From: Armatimonadota bacterium
GTDB taxonomy: Bacteria > Armatimonadota > Fimbriimonadia > Fimbriimonadales > ATM1
Reading direction: 5' to 3'
Length of the DNA: 64,000 bases
Assembly: GCA_003577165.1 (NCBI GenBank)
Contig: QEUM01000004.1
Coordinates: forward strand, 372,001 to 436,000
The position numbers and the translations under genes were made by a program. Every line of letters begins with the position of its first letter. The first letter of the stretch is position 1. Shown here piece after piece: positions 17,826 through 26,831 of this stretch. The notes below the pieces were generated by a model. The model searched no databases, was not told the origin of the DNA, and saw only the letters and a list, made by a program, of their open reading frames with translations.

Positions 17826-19376
17826 CTACGTCAAAACAGCATCGGCGGCGGGTTTTCCCCAGCCTCCTCCGCCTGGCGTCTCGATCCGAACGACATCGTC
17901 CTGAGCAAGCCGAACCACGTCGCGTGACCCAAGGGGTCGAGACTCTCCTCGACGAAGAAGTAGGTTCCTTCCGGGCGAGCCGGGCGCGCCCCCTTGCGCT
18001 CCGCACGGCCCGGATGTTCGGCGCTCCGTCATCAGGCTCAGCGTCACCTCGTCCTCAAGAACTTCGAATTCGCGGATCACTCCGTCGCCGCCGCTATGCA
18101 CTCCGTCGCCTCCGCTGCCGCGCCGCATTTCGTAGCGTGAGAACCTCACTGGCAATTCGATTTCCATCGCCTCGATGGGAGTGTTCCGGGTGTTCGTCAT
18201 GTGGGTGTGGACTGCGCTCGCACCCGCTCGATTCGGCCCCCCTCCGGCGCCTCCGGCAATCGTTTCGTAGTAAGCCCATTCGTCAGTGCCGAGGGCAAGG
18301 TTGTTCATCGTCCCCTGACTGCAAGCAGGTGCCAGGTCGGGAAGCGCCTGTTGCAGCGTTCTCAGAATTGCGTCGACTGTGCGCTGACTCGTCTCCGTGT
18401 TTCCGGCAACGACAGGCGCCGGATAGACGGCGTTGAGAATCGTGCCGGCAGGGACATTCACGGACACAGGCGCAAAACACCCATGATTCGCGGGCGCTTC
18501 AGAACAGAGGCAGCGGACAACGTAATAGCACGCCGATCGCGTTACTGCCTCGGTTGCGTTGATTCCCATCGGAGCCAGCGGACTCGTCCCGGAAAAGTCG
18601 AATGTGATCCCGCCGTTTCCATCGCACTCAATCCGTAGGCAGATATTCAGAACCTCACCGTCGTCGAGCGGATCGAGGCTCTCCCGTGCAGTCCACTCGC
18701 CTCGCGGAACGCTTCTCAGGAAGTTACGCGTGTGAGCCTCGGAGTAGGCGAGGCACTGGGCGATGCGCTCGTCGAACTCGTCGCCCCACCGGTTCGCCAG
18801 AGAGGACAGGCGATCCGCGCCGACGAGGTTCGCTGCCGCTTGCGCCTGAAGGTCGCCTATCCGCTCCTTCGGGTTCCTCATCTGGCCCGCAAGTTCGGCG
18901 ATGAGTTCGGCGGTCGCTTCCTGTGGCCGGACGAGGACGCCTTCTTCGTGCACCGACGGCGCCGGAGCAAAACTCCCCGGGCTGCTTCCGCCCACGTCGG
19001 CATGGTGAGCACGATTCGCGACATAGCCGATGATCCTCCCTCGCACTTCAACGGCGCGTAGGAATGTGATGTCCGGAAGGTGCGTCCCGGCGAAAAAGGG
19101 GTCGTTCGAGATGTACGTTCGGCCCGCCTCGATGCTGGGGCCGTCGGCAAGCCACTTTTGCAGAAGGAACTCCATCGCGCCCAAATGGACCGGGATGTGA
19201 GCCGCCTGCGCTGCCAACAGTCCCGACGACGTAAACAGCCCGCAGGAGTAGTCCCTGCGCTCTTTGATGTTCGGAGAGAAGGAGCTTCGCTCGAGTACGG
19301 TCCCCATCTCCTCCGCAATGCTGGACAACAACTGTGAGTACAGGCCAACGCTTGCGGCGTCGAATCCGGTCGTCAT
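17826..19376 (-). CDS. Hydantoinase B / oxoprolinase family protein
   Basis: A 516-residue protein of the HyuB/N-methylhydantoinase B family. It starts [20 protein letters not shown] and continues with family features [37 protein letters not shown] and the Gly-rich end [12 protein letters not shown]. HyuB works with HyuA to hydrolyse hydantoins or 5-oxoproline using ATP. No hyuA is adjacent. Its ATG overlaps the hslU stop in an ATGA arrangement, so the two are translationally coupled, an unusual pairing. Confidence 0.88.
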   Translation of the reverse strand: MTTGFDAASVGLYSQLLSSIAEEMGTVLERSSFSPNIKERRDYSCGLFTSSGLLAAQAAHIPVHLGAMEFLLQKWLADGPSIEAGRTYISNDPFFAGTHLPDITFLRAVEVRGRIIGYVANRAHHADVGGSSPGSFAPAPSVHEEGVLVRPQEATAELIAELAGQMRNPKERIGDLQAQAAANLVGADRLSSLANRWGDEFDERIAQCLAYSEAHTRNFLRSVPRGEWTARESLDPLDDGEVLNICLRIECDGNGGITFDFSGTSPLAPMGINATEAVTRSACYYVVRCLCSEAPANHGCFAPVSVNVPAGTILNAVYPAPVVAGNTETSQRTVDAILRTLQQALPDLAPACSQGTMNNLALGTDEWAYYETIAGGAGGGPNRAGASAVHTHMTNTRNTPIEAMEIELPVRFSRYEMRRGSGGDGVHSGGDGVIREFEVLEDEVTLSLMTERRTSGPCGAQGGAPGSPGRNLLLRRGESRPLGSRDVVRLAQDDVVRIETPGGGGWGKPAADAVLT

Positions 19377-20815
19377 AAGATGTATTTCGAGAGGTCAACG
19401 TCTCTTACGAGGTCGCTCAATTTCTCGCGTACCGCGTCGGCATCGATTCTCACCGTCGTTCGCTTGGGGTTCGGCGCGTCGAAAAGGGCGTCTTCCAGTA
19501 AGCGCTCCATGATCGTGTGCAGCCGTCTCGCGCCGATGTTCTCGGTCTTCGAGTTCACTTCGTGAGCCATGGCCGCGATCGCATCGATCGCATCGTCGGT
19601 GAATTCGAGATTCACTCCGTCCGCTGCGAGAAGCAGTTGGTATTGCGTCGTCAGCGCGTTCTTGGGTTCTGTGAGGATTCTGCGCAAGTCCGCTTCACCG
19701 AGGTCGCTCAGTTCGACGCGAATCGGAAGCCGCCCCTGCAGTTCGGGAATCAGATCGCTCGGTTTGCTGATGTGAAACGCACCGGCGCCGATGAAGAGAA
19801 TGTGGTCGGTCCTTACCGAACCGAACTTGGTGACGACCGTCGAACCTTCAATGATGGGCAGCAGGTCTCGCTGAACGCCTTCTCGGGACACGTCCGGTCC
19901 TGCGCCCCCCTCCCGGCCGGCGATCTTGTCCAGTTCGTCTATGAAGACGATGCCAGTCTGTTCGGCCCGCTCGATCGCCTCCCGCTGAAGTGCGGACCGA
20001 TCAATCAGCTTAGCGGCCTCCTCTTCGGTGAGCAGTTCCTTCGCCTCGCGGATGGGCACTTTGCGCGACGTGTGCCGCGTCCCGAACGCGGAGTTCAACT
20101 TCGAGGACAAATCGAACCCCATCTCCTCCATCCCTTGAGGCGAAAACACTTGCAGGAACGGCGAATTGGACTCTTCCACTTCGATCTCGACCGTCTCGTC
20201 GTCTCGCAAGCCTTCGGCGATCTGCTGGCGCACTTTCTCCCGCCGCCTTTGGTAAGCCGCTTCCGCCTTCTCGTCCTCCTTGTCCTCTTGTTGAGGTTCG
20301 GACGACGGCGAATCAGATCGCGCGCGCAGCAAGTGTTCGACGGCGGCGGCGAAATTCTGCTCGTGGCTCCGAGCGCGCGCCTCGTGGGTCGGCTTAACGA
20401 TCAGGTCCGTCAGTCGTTCGATCGCCAAGTGGAGCGCCTTCGGTCGGACTTCTTCGATCTTCTCCGTTTCGACAAGCCGCACCGCGACGTTGACGAGGTC
20501 GCGAACGATGCTCTCCACGTCGCGCCCTACGTATCCGACTTCGGTGAATTTCGTCGCTTCGACCTTCACAAACGGAGCCCGCACCAACTGAGCGAGCCGT
20601 CGCGCGATTTCCGTCTTGCCGACACCCGTTGGCCCGATCATTAAGATGTTCTTCGGGATGATGTCTTCGCGCTGTCCCGGTGGAAGTTGCTGACGACGGT
20701 ACCGGTTGCGAATTGCGACCGCCACGGCTCTCTTTGCGTCGTTCTGGCCGATGATATATCGGTCCAGTTCTGCAACAATCTCTCGCGGCGTCAGATCCTC
20801 GATCGGAAGGCCCAT
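19373..20815 (-). CDS. hslU: HslU, ATPase subunit of the HslUV protease
   Basis: A 480-residue AAA+ unfoldase. The N-terminus [23 protein letters not shown], Walker [10 protein letters not shown] (about residue 60), the pore motif GYVGRD, Walker [11 protein letters not shown] and the sensor region [11 protein letters not shown] all match HslU. The variable I-domain (about 130-250) is charged. The C-terminal tail LSKYIL fits the family's HslV-activating end. The protease subunit gene hslV, normally just upstream, is not present here. It overlaps the downstream hyuB by four bases. Confidence 0.93.
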   Translation of the reverse strand: MGLPIEDLTPREIVAELDRYIIGQNDAKRAVAVAIRNRYRRQQLPPGQREDIIPKNILMIGPTGVGKTEIARRLAQLVRAPFVKVEATKFTEVGYVGRDVESIVRDLVNVAVRLVETEKIEEVRPKALHLAIERLTDLIVKPTHEARARSHEQNFAAAVEHLLRARSDSPSSEPQQEDKEDEKAEAAYQRRREKVRQQIAEGLRDDETVEIEVEESNSPFLQVFSPQGMEEMGFDLSSKLNSAFGTRHTSRKVPIREAKELLTEEEAAKLIDRSALQREAIERAEQTGIVFIDELDKIAGREGGAGPDVSREGVQRDLLPIIEGSTVVTKFGSVRTDHILFIGAGAFHISKPSDLIPELQGRLPIRVELSDLGEADLRRILTEPKNALTTQYQLLLAADGVNLEFTDDAIDAIAAMAHEVNSKTENIGARRLHTIMERLLEDALFDAPNPKRTTVRIDADAVREKLSDLVRDVDLSKYIL

Positions 20816-20881
20816 GGGAACCTCCGAAGTCTACCCGAGAGCTATGTGAACCACGGCGAGAATGGAGCGTCAAACCGGAAT

Positions 20882-21514
20882 ATGACGGCGCAATTCATCG
20901 CCTCGTTAGGCTGCATCTTGACTCTCCAGGTCGCCGCGCAGCGCCCGAGAGACAACTCGCCTGCGCTCGGCTCTCTTGCGCCCGAATTCACCGCGAAGTA
21001 CCTCGGCCGGGACGAGACGTTCAGCCTGCAGTCCAACTTTGGCAAGGTCCCAACGGTTCTGATATTCGGCAGTTACACCTGACCTCCATTCCGTGCGCAG
21101 GCTGCGCAACTCGAATCACTCTATAAGCGCTACAAGGATCGGGCCGACTTCAAAGTTGTCTACATTCGTGAGGCGCATCCGGAAGACGGGTGGCAAGTTC
21201 CGCAAAACAAGAACCAAGGGGTGATTTACAACGAACCCAAGACCCTGGCCGAGCGCGAATCCATCGCATCCCATTGTGCAAGGGCGCTCAACCTCTCGAT
21301 TCCGATCCTGATCGACGGCATGGACGATGGCATCGAGAAGCGATACAGCGGTTGGCCCGATCGCATCTTCATCGTAGACAAGGCGGGGAAGATCTCATAC
21401 AAGGGTGAGCCCGGACCCGCAGGTTTCAAACCTCGAGAGGCGGAAGCCGCACTAAACAGACTTCTGCTCGAAAGCGAAGCTACAGACCGATCACCATTCG
21501 CACCCAAGACTTGA
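20882..21514 (+). CDS. Iodothyronine deiodinase-like selenoprotein (Sec at in-frame TGA)
   Basis: Read through the TGA at 21080-21082 this is a 210-residue protein with selenocysteine at residue 67. A short signal-like N-terminus (FIASLGCILTLQVAAQ) precedes a thioredoxin-fold domain. The active-site context is FGSYT-U-PPFRAQ, followed by VVYIREAHPEDGW. Both closely match the deiodinase signatures FGSCT-U-PPF and EEAHPSDGW. The sequence remains coding-like for 143 residues after the TGA (IPILIDGMDDGIEKRYSGWP, then RIFIVDKAGK). A bacterial SECIS-like hairpin sits at the expected distance. Bacterial homologues may act as thiol or peroxide reductases; the true substrate is unknown. The 3' end overlaps the convergent GT2 gene by 35 bases. 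Confidence 0.87.
21080..21110 (+). promoter_or_regulatory. Putative bacterial SECIS element after the in-frame TGA
   Basis: TGA at 21080-21082 is followed 11 bases later by the hairpin TGCGC-AGGCT-GCGCA (stem 21094-21098 with 21104-21108, loop 21099-21103). The loop begins 16 bases after the TGA. In E. coli fdhF the stem-loop TGC-AGGTCT-GCA begins its loop 17 bases after the TGA, so spacing and loop sequence are both close. It would recruit SelB to insert selenocysteine. It lies inside the coding sequence, as bacterial SECIS elements do. Confidence 0.7.
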
Positions 21515-22367
21515 GTCGCAACGGATTCCGCTTCACCGATTCGAAGTACGCCCTTCTGGCATCCGCCGTCCGGCCGAGTTGAGCGTACTCCGTGCCCAAG
21601 CACGCCCACGAGTGCGCGAGCGCGCGCATCATCCGCGTTTGATCGGCGGCAAGCCGGAGCAGTTCGTCTTCGCACGCGTGAATTCGCTCCGTACGAATCA
21701 GAATTTCGTCGAGAACGACGGGCTGCTTCTTCGCAGAGGCCATTTCCTCGTGGATGCGATAGCCTGTAAGGCGTTCGGCGACGTATGCGAATTCCCAGTG
21801 CTTGGACACTCGGAGCCACATGTCCCAGTCGCCGGAACCGTATAGCCGCTCGTCGAAACCGCCCTCTCGCTCAAAAGCATCTCGCCGAAGAAGCACAGAC
21901 GAGGCAACGACGTGGTTGTGCAGGATCATCGCTTCGAGCACGCGACCAGACTCCGTGGAAGGCCACGCGAATCCGAACGGGTTCTCCTTCGTCTCCCGTC
22001 CCTCGGAGTCTACGAAGATCCCGCCTGTGTGAACTAATCCGACTTCCGGCTTGGAATTCAAGATGGCGACTTGCGCCGCCAATTTGTTCGGCATCCACAG
22101 GTCGTCCGAGTTGAGAATTGCGAGGTAGTCGCCCTTCGCTTCGCGAGCGCATCGGTTGAGCGTCGCATAAGTCCCCTGATTCTCCTGCTCGGAGAGTCGA
22201 ATTCGATCGCCGCATGCGCGGAGATACTCGACGGAACCGTCGGCGCTGCCGTCGTCGACCACGACGATCTCGTAGTCGGAAAACGTCTGTCCCCAGACAC
22301 TCTCCAGGCAGGCCGGGAGGAACCTAAGGTGGTTGTAGGAAGGGATGAGAACGCTGACCGAGGGCAA
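21480..22367 (-). CDS. Glycosyltransferase family 2
   Basis: A 295-residue GT-A fold enzyme. It begins VSVLIPSYNHLRFLPACLES and has the nucleotide-sugar motifs VVVDDGSADGS and AILNSDDLW (the DXD equivalent). The acceptor region is GGFDERLYGSGDWDMWLR with the ED/GD-type catalytic Asp. A helical C-terminal tail of about 80 residues follows. It likely transfers a sugar to a surface glycan or lipid acceptor. The start is a TTG closely preceded by GAAGG. It is convergent with the selenoprotein gene. Confidence 0.88.
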   Translation of the reverse strand: MPSVSVLIPSYNHLRFLPACLESVWGQTFSDYEIVVVDDGSADGSVEYLRACGDRIRLSEQENQGTYATLNRCAREAKGDYLAILNSDDLWMPNKLAAQVAILNSKPEVGLVHTGGIFVDSEGRETKENPFGFAWPSTESGRVLEAMILHNHVVASSVLLRRDAFEREGGFDERLYGSGDWDMWLRVSKHWEFAYVAERLTGYRIHEEMASAKKQPVVLDEILIRTERIHACEDELLRLAADQTRMMRALAHSWACLGTEYAQLGRTADARRAYFESVKRNPLRLKSWVRMVIGL

Positions 22368-22426
22368 CCTTCAGGATTATACGGCATCGGTTCGTCAGCC
22401 GAGAGCGTAGGTAGAATCCGACCGGA

Positions 22427-23752
22427 ATGCCGGAACGCAGACTGCTCCTGGAACACACCAACGATCCCGCCTATCGCACCCTCGACGGCTACCTCGCAAA
22501 GGGCGGCTACCAGGGGTTGAAGAAGGCGCTGGGACTGGACCGCCAAGCGGTGATCGACGAAATCAAGGCGAGCGGATTGAGAGGTCGGGGCGGCGCGGGA
22601 TTTCCCACTTGGATCAAATGGAACGGCATTCCGAAGGACACTTCGAAGCCTCATTACGTTCTGTGCAACGCCGACGAAGGCGAGCCCGGCACTTTCAAAG
22701 ACAAGGAACTGATGGAGAACACTCCGTTCCTCGTCATCGAAGGGATGACCATCGCAGCGCATGCGACTCAATCGAAAGTGGGCTACATCTACATTCGAGG
22801 TGAATTCGTGGATGCGGCCCGGGCGATCAAGTCGGCCATAGACGAGGCGTATGCGAACAACTACTTGGGGAAGAACATCTTAGGCTCGGGCCTCGACTTC
22901 GACCTTTACGTGCACCTCGGCGCCGGATCCTACGAATGTGGAGAAGAAAGCGCTCTGATGAGCAGCCTGATGGGCGAGCGAGGCATGCCGCGCCTCAAGT
23001 TCCCCCACGCCCCCCTCCCGACGATCGCGGGGCTCTGGGATTGCCCGACGGTGATCAACAACGTCGAGTCCTACGCCTGCGCCCCGTTGATTCTCGATAA
23101 GGGCGGCGCATGGTACGCGCAATTCGGCGCATCCACCAAGAACTCAAGGGGCACGAAGATCTTCAGCGTTTCGGGGCATGTGAACCGACCGGGGAACTAC
23201 GAGGTCGAATTCGGCACAACTCTCGGCGAACTCCTCGAACTGGCGGGCGGAATGAAGGGCGGCGCGCTCAAGGCGTGCGTTCCCGGCGGCTCGTCCGTGC
23301 CGATGCTCGACGCGAAGACGACGATGGACGCCGTCATCGGCTACGAAGAACTTGTGGAAGCCGGGAGCATGGTGGGATCCGGCGGGTGCATCTTCTTGAA
23401 CGAGCACACCTGCATCGTCACGTTCATCTGGCGGACTTCGCTTTTTTACGCGAAAGAGTCCTGTGGCAAGTGCACGCCGTGTCGAGAAGGCACGGACTGG
23501 TTGGTGAAGGCCCTCAACCGAATTCGGGAGGGTGGTGGCAAGCCGGGAGACATCGAACTGCTCGAAGAGATCTGCTCACAGATTGACGGCCGGTCGTTCT
23601 GCGCCCTCGGCGATGCGGCGGCGTGGCCCGTCGTCGGCGCGATCAAAGTTTTCCGCGATGAGTTCGAGTACTTCATCCAGAACGGGCGAAGCAAAGTCGC
23701 CACACCGCAGGCAAGAGAGATGTGGCCCGAGCAACCCTTCAGTCACGCGTGA
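22427..23752 (+). CDS. nuoF: NADH-quinone oxidoreductase subunit F
   Basis: A 441-residue complex I subunit that accepts electrons from NADH. The FMN-binding GLRGRGGAGFPTW (about 50-62), NADEGEPGTFKD, GAGSYECGEESAL and the 4Fe-4S motif ESCGKCTPCREG with a distal Cys (RSFCALGD) are present. The usual neighbours nuoE and nuoG are missing on both sides, so nuoF stands alone here. A role in a related NAD-dependent hydrogenase or formate dehydrogenase is less likely, because the protein has no extra N- or C-terminal domains. Confidence 0.92.
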   Translation: MPERRLLLEHTNDPAYRTLDGYLAKGGYQGLKKALGLDRQAVIDEIKASGLRGRGGAGFPTWIKWNGIPKDTSKPHYVLCNADEGEPGTFKDKELMENTPFLVIEGMTIAAHATQSKVGYIYIRGEFVDAARAIKSAIDEAYANNYLGKNILGSGLDFDLYVHLGAGSYECGEESALMSSLMGERGMPRLKFPHAPLPTIAGLWDCPTVINNVESYACAPLILDKGGAWYAQFGASTKNSRGTKIFSVSGHVNRPGNYEVEFGTTLGELLELAGGMKGGALKACVPGGSSVPMLDAKTTMDAVIGYEELVEAGSMVGSGGCIFLNEHTCIVTFIWRTSLFYAKESCGKCTPCREGTDWLVKALNRIREGGGKPGDIELLEEICSQIDGRSFCALGDAAAWPVVGAIKVFRDEFEYFIQNGRSKVATPQAREMWPEQPFSHA

Positions 23753-24043
23753 CCCGACAAGGAGTGCCCTGAGGGCACCGACCGAATCGGGTGGGACGGC
23801 TACACGACTCACACCGATGCTATGGATATCCAACGTATCTGATCCACCCCGTCCTGCCGCTTCGTCTTCCGCGTCCGTGTCCCACGGAGGATTCATCAGC
23901 AAGAATCGAAACGCAACCCATGCAAAAGTTCCGCCTGCTGCACCCCATGTTACTTCCGGGATCGAAGGCGGCGCACATGGATAGGCTCCGATGGTCGGTC
24001 CAAGGTGTTGACGATCTCACGCCTGACGTAATAGAATCACGTA
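23753..24043. other. Intergenic stretch, no gene recognised
   Basis: 291 bases between nuoF and the next orphan gene. The open frames in it on both strands are short and have no recognisable protein features. I see no tRNA, terminator hairpin or repeat. Confidence 0.5.
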
Positions 24044-24682
24044 ATGCCAAGTCTCAAAGTGGGCGAAATTGCTCCACCACCGTTCATGGCGAGGTGGCCG
24101 GAATACGCGATCTCAGCGATTCGACTTGACAGCCTCTTGATGGATGAGGTCTCCATAATGCTAGCCGTAAGCTCGATAGAGTCCTATTTCTCAGCCGCCC
24201 GCATCCAAAAAAAGCGTATCGGGAAGGCAATCGCCAAACTGAACCGTGGCACGGGAGTTCAAGATTCGAATCTGCATAGCGAGGTCCATTTTTACTTGGT
24301 TTGTGTGAGCAGGATTGCGTCTTTCGCGCGGTTCGTCGCGGGGTGTACGCGGTTCCCACGAGTTGCACGAGTTCTTAAGCGACACAGGAAGATTCTGGAT
24401 GCATCTGTCAAGATGCGAAACCACCTGGAGCACATTGAGGAGCGGTTTCCTGGAGGAAATAAGAGATCCAGGCTTGTTGCCCCGGGTGACCTCTTCAACA
24501 CTTGGGGAACGACAATGAGCTTCGGTGGTGAACCTCTCGAGTTCGGTCCAAGTCACACCGATGCAATTCGGACATTTGTCTCGGAGTTCAGGCGTGCACT
24601 CCTCTACGACAAGATCGAATCGATGGCCGAGGCGGACCCTGACCGCCTGGCGGTTCTGCTGAGGCGGGACGCAGGGAGGTAA
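24044..24682 (+). CDS. Orphan protein with a HEPN-like RNxxxH motif
   Basis: A 212-residue, mostly helical protein. SSIESYFSAARIQKKRIGKA near residues 48-65 is followed by VKMRNHLEHIEERF with R125-N126-x3-H130. R-N-x3-H in the last helix is the hallmark of HEPN RNase-like domains, so a HEPN fold is possible; the assignment rests on one short motif. Codon use looks less GC-biased than in its neighbours and there is no operon partner, which suggests accessory DNA. Confidence 0.55.
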   Translation: MPSLKVGEIAPPPFMARWPEYAISAIRLDSLLMDEVSIMLAVSSIESYFSAARIQKKRIGKAIAKLNRGTGVQDSNLHSEVHFYLVCVSRIASFARFVAGCTRFPRVARVLKRHRKILDASVKMRNHLEHIEERFPGGNKRSRLVAPGDLFNTWGTTMSFGGEPLEFGPSHTDAIRTFVSEFRRALLYDKIESMAEADPDRLAVLLRRDAGR

Positions 24683-25072
24683 GGAAAGCTGGTCGGATCG
24701 GAAAGCTGCCCGTCTGATCCCACGCCGGTTGAGTCTGTCCGCGGCTCGCCATGGACGGTAGGTGCACGGCAGCAAGCCTGCACCCCAATGTGTGAAGGCT
24801 CGGAATTGGTCGCAAGATCTCCCTGTACCGCAAAGCAAGTTCTGCCGGGTTGCTCCGTCCCACTAGGCGTCGCAGCGTAGACTGGAGTAGTTCTTTCGGG
24901 GGCTTTCGGACCGGGGATCCTGGGGAGAGTGTTAGCGTGCCTGGTTGTCCGATGCCGGAGTCGTGCCGCATAATGGCTACCGTAATTCGCCCATGGCGGG
25001 GGACGACCGGCCGGCCGCCCACTGCACCGCGATCTTGCTGAGTGCTTATCACGCGGAATGAGAGGAGGAGTT
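24683..25072. other. Non-coding accessory stretch between two orphan genes
   Basis: 390 bases without a credible gene. The open frames on the minus strand (for example 24588-25052) are Pro/Arg/Ser-rich and lack a ribosome site or family motif. The last bases provide the AGAGGAGGAG ribosome site of the following gene. No promoter could be fixed with confidence. Confidence 0.5.
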
Positions 25073-25588
25073 ATGACATTCAAGGAATACTACGGTGAGC
25101 CATTTCGCTCTGATCTCGGTGCCATCGTCGCCTCATGCCCGTCCCTGCATTCTGACTGGCAAGATGTCGTGGTTCAGCCCCGCACTCTATCTATTGAGAA
25201 TCCTGCCATCAACGGCCTGACCCTCGAGCGAAGAAATCTGTTTGCGACTGCCCTATTCTTTACAGTGCTAGTTGATCAAGTGTGCTACACTCATTTTCGC
25301 GCCTACTATCCGCAGTTCCGAGACCTAACGCGCTACCCCAAGTTCCGCGGCGACTGTCCAGGCGGCTGCCATTCTCACCTTCATCCGAAATCTATTTTCA
25401 ATGCAATCGGCTCACCTCACGGCCCAGCCTACAACTGGTCAGGTAGAGCAAGATTTGTTGATGATGCAATCGAAATAATGCGCGCCGAAGTACTTGATTT
25501 CTTCAACACCCACCTCAATGCAGTTGATGGAGAGGACTTTTGGCGTCGATGTGTTGAAGAGATGCCGCAGAGAACTAGAGTGAGGTGA
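25073..25588 (+). CDS. Orphan protein of unknown function
   Basis: 171 residues from the ATG at 25073, chosen because AGAGGAGGAG lies directly upstream (25061-25070). The frame also opens at 25058. The central part has ALFFTVLVDQVCYTHFRAYY, then a Cys/His-rich segment FRGDCPGGCHSHLHPK that could bind a metal. I do not recognise a family. Codon use is more AT-rich than in neighbouring housekeeping genes, fitting acquired DNA. Confidence 0.55.
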   Translation: MTFKEYYGEPFRSDLGAIVASCPSLHSDWQDVVVQPRTLSIENPAINGLTLERRNLFATALFFTVLVDQVCYTHFRAYYPQFRDLTRYPKFRGDCPGGCHSHLHPKSIFNAIGSPHGPAYNWSGRARFVDDAIEIMRAEVLDFFNTHLNAVDGEDFWRRCVEEMPQRTRVR

Positions 25589-25779
25589 ATAGTGCAGTGC
25601 AACATTTCTTAGGTATGCACCTAATCACCGGAGCCGGCAACTGGTGCCGACAGGTTCATCAAAAGCCATCCACGGCTCGCGCAAAGAGTATCCTTGTGAG
25701 CCCGGAATCGAGCCGCCACGCCAAATCGCGTTCGCACCGAAGGATGCACTTTACGTAGCGCAATCGAGTCGTTTGAGAT

Positions 25780-26715
25780 TTACCGCGCAGATCGCCGGAT
25801 CGCGCGCGCCTTGTCTCGGTTCACGAGACGAGCCTCCGCATTCGCAACCACTCGATCGAGCCATCGCAGCAGCGCGACCGGCTTGGGTGGCGACTGCGAG
25901 TCGGGCGAAACGCGCGACCCGGGAAGCGGCAACTCCTTCGGAATGAAATACGTTCGAAAGACCCAGTCCCAAACCGGAAGCGCGAACACTCCTCCGATCG
26001 CCTGATTCACTCGAATCCGAGAGTGGTGCATCAGGTGGAAAGCGTACCAAGTGCGAAAGAACCGGCTTCGCTCCACCCGCTCCTTCCAATGTTTGTCGTA
26101 ATCGAGGTGCTCGACCGCGTGTTTGATTTCATAGAGCGCAAAGGACGCAGTCACTGCGATGTAGCCTGACAGCAGAAGCGGCGCGTTGACAAACCACAAC
26201 TGCGCTGGAATGAGCGCCAAACTGAACAGCAGCCAAAAACTCAACAGTGCATAGGCCGGAAATGCGGACGACTCGATCTGCTCCGGCGAGATGATCGGGT
26301 ACTTGTTGCGCACTCGGAGTCGCCCTTCAGTGTCTTCCGTGTTCGCGAGTTCCCGCACGTGCGTGTGGGAGTGATGTTCTGTGTGCTTTCGCTTCATCGG
26401 CCGCAGCAGACTCCAGAAAGCGCTGTGCAATACGTATCGGTGAAAGAAATACTCGAAGAGCCCGAGCAAAAGGTGAATGAGTGCGAACCAGCCGACGTAG
26501 GCATACCAGGGCGCGGACAGCTGGGAGGCGAGAACATCAGGCCGTATCGCCTTCCAGATGAAGTAATTCAGGACAAGCCAAACGGCAGTTTGAGCGATGA
26601 CGAAAACTGAAAAATGCCAGAACGAGAATCCGATCGCGGACGGATCTCGGTAAATTATGAAGCGTTTCAAAATATCCTGAGCCTCTGCCTCGCGGGCGCA
26701 ACGCGCACTGTTCAA
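25780..26715 (-). CDS. Sterol desaturase / fatty acid hydroxylase family protein
   Basis: A 311-residue integral membrane di-iron enzyme. The three histidine clusters of the family are FHRYVLHSAF, KHTEHHSHTH and FHLMHHSR, with an additional KHAVEHLDYDKHW. Four to five hydrophobic segments surround them. Members hydroxylate or desaturate lipids using O2. The substrate here could be a fatty acid, carotenoid or sterol-like lipid. No other lipid gene is adjacent to help. Confidence 0.85.
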   Translation of the reverse strand: MNSARCAREAEAQDILKRFIIYRDPSAIGFSFWHFSVFVIAQTAVWLVLNYFIWKAIRPDVLASQLSAPWYAYVGWFALIHLLLGLFEYFFHRYVLHSAFWSLLRPMKRKHTEHHSHTHVRELANTEDTEGRLRVRNKYPIISPEQIESSAFPAYALLSFWLLFSLALIPAQLWFVNAPLLLSGYIAVTASFALYEIKHAVEHLDYDKHWKERVERSRFFRTWYAFHLMHHSRIRVNQAIGGVFALPVWDWVFRTYFIPKELPLPGSRVSPDSQSPPKPVALLRWLDRVVANAEARLVNRDKARAIRRSAR

Positions 26716-26772
26716 GGGTCCTCTTTGATGATTGCGCGTACGGCGAGGCTCGAATCGGAATTATACCTGGGG

Positions 26773-26813
26773 GCTCGCCGGGGGCCCACGCGTTGGACGG
26801 GCTCCCGGCGAGC
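26773..26813 (-). terminator. Probable intrinsic terminator after the SLBB gene
   Basis: Arms at 26773-26787 and 26799-26813 form a 15-bp stem with one mismatch around an 11-base loop. It lies 19 bases beyond the stop of the minus-strand SLBB gene and before the desaturase gene. No clear T-run follows, so it could also act as a processing hairpin. Confidence 0.5.
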
Positions 26814-26831
26814 GAAAGGGTGGTCGGGGGA

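Noticed and set aside
19517-20644. 375-codon plus-strand frame opposite hslU
   Set aside because: Antisense to hslU, composition Arg/Phe/Leu-rich, no ribosome site, no recognisable domain.
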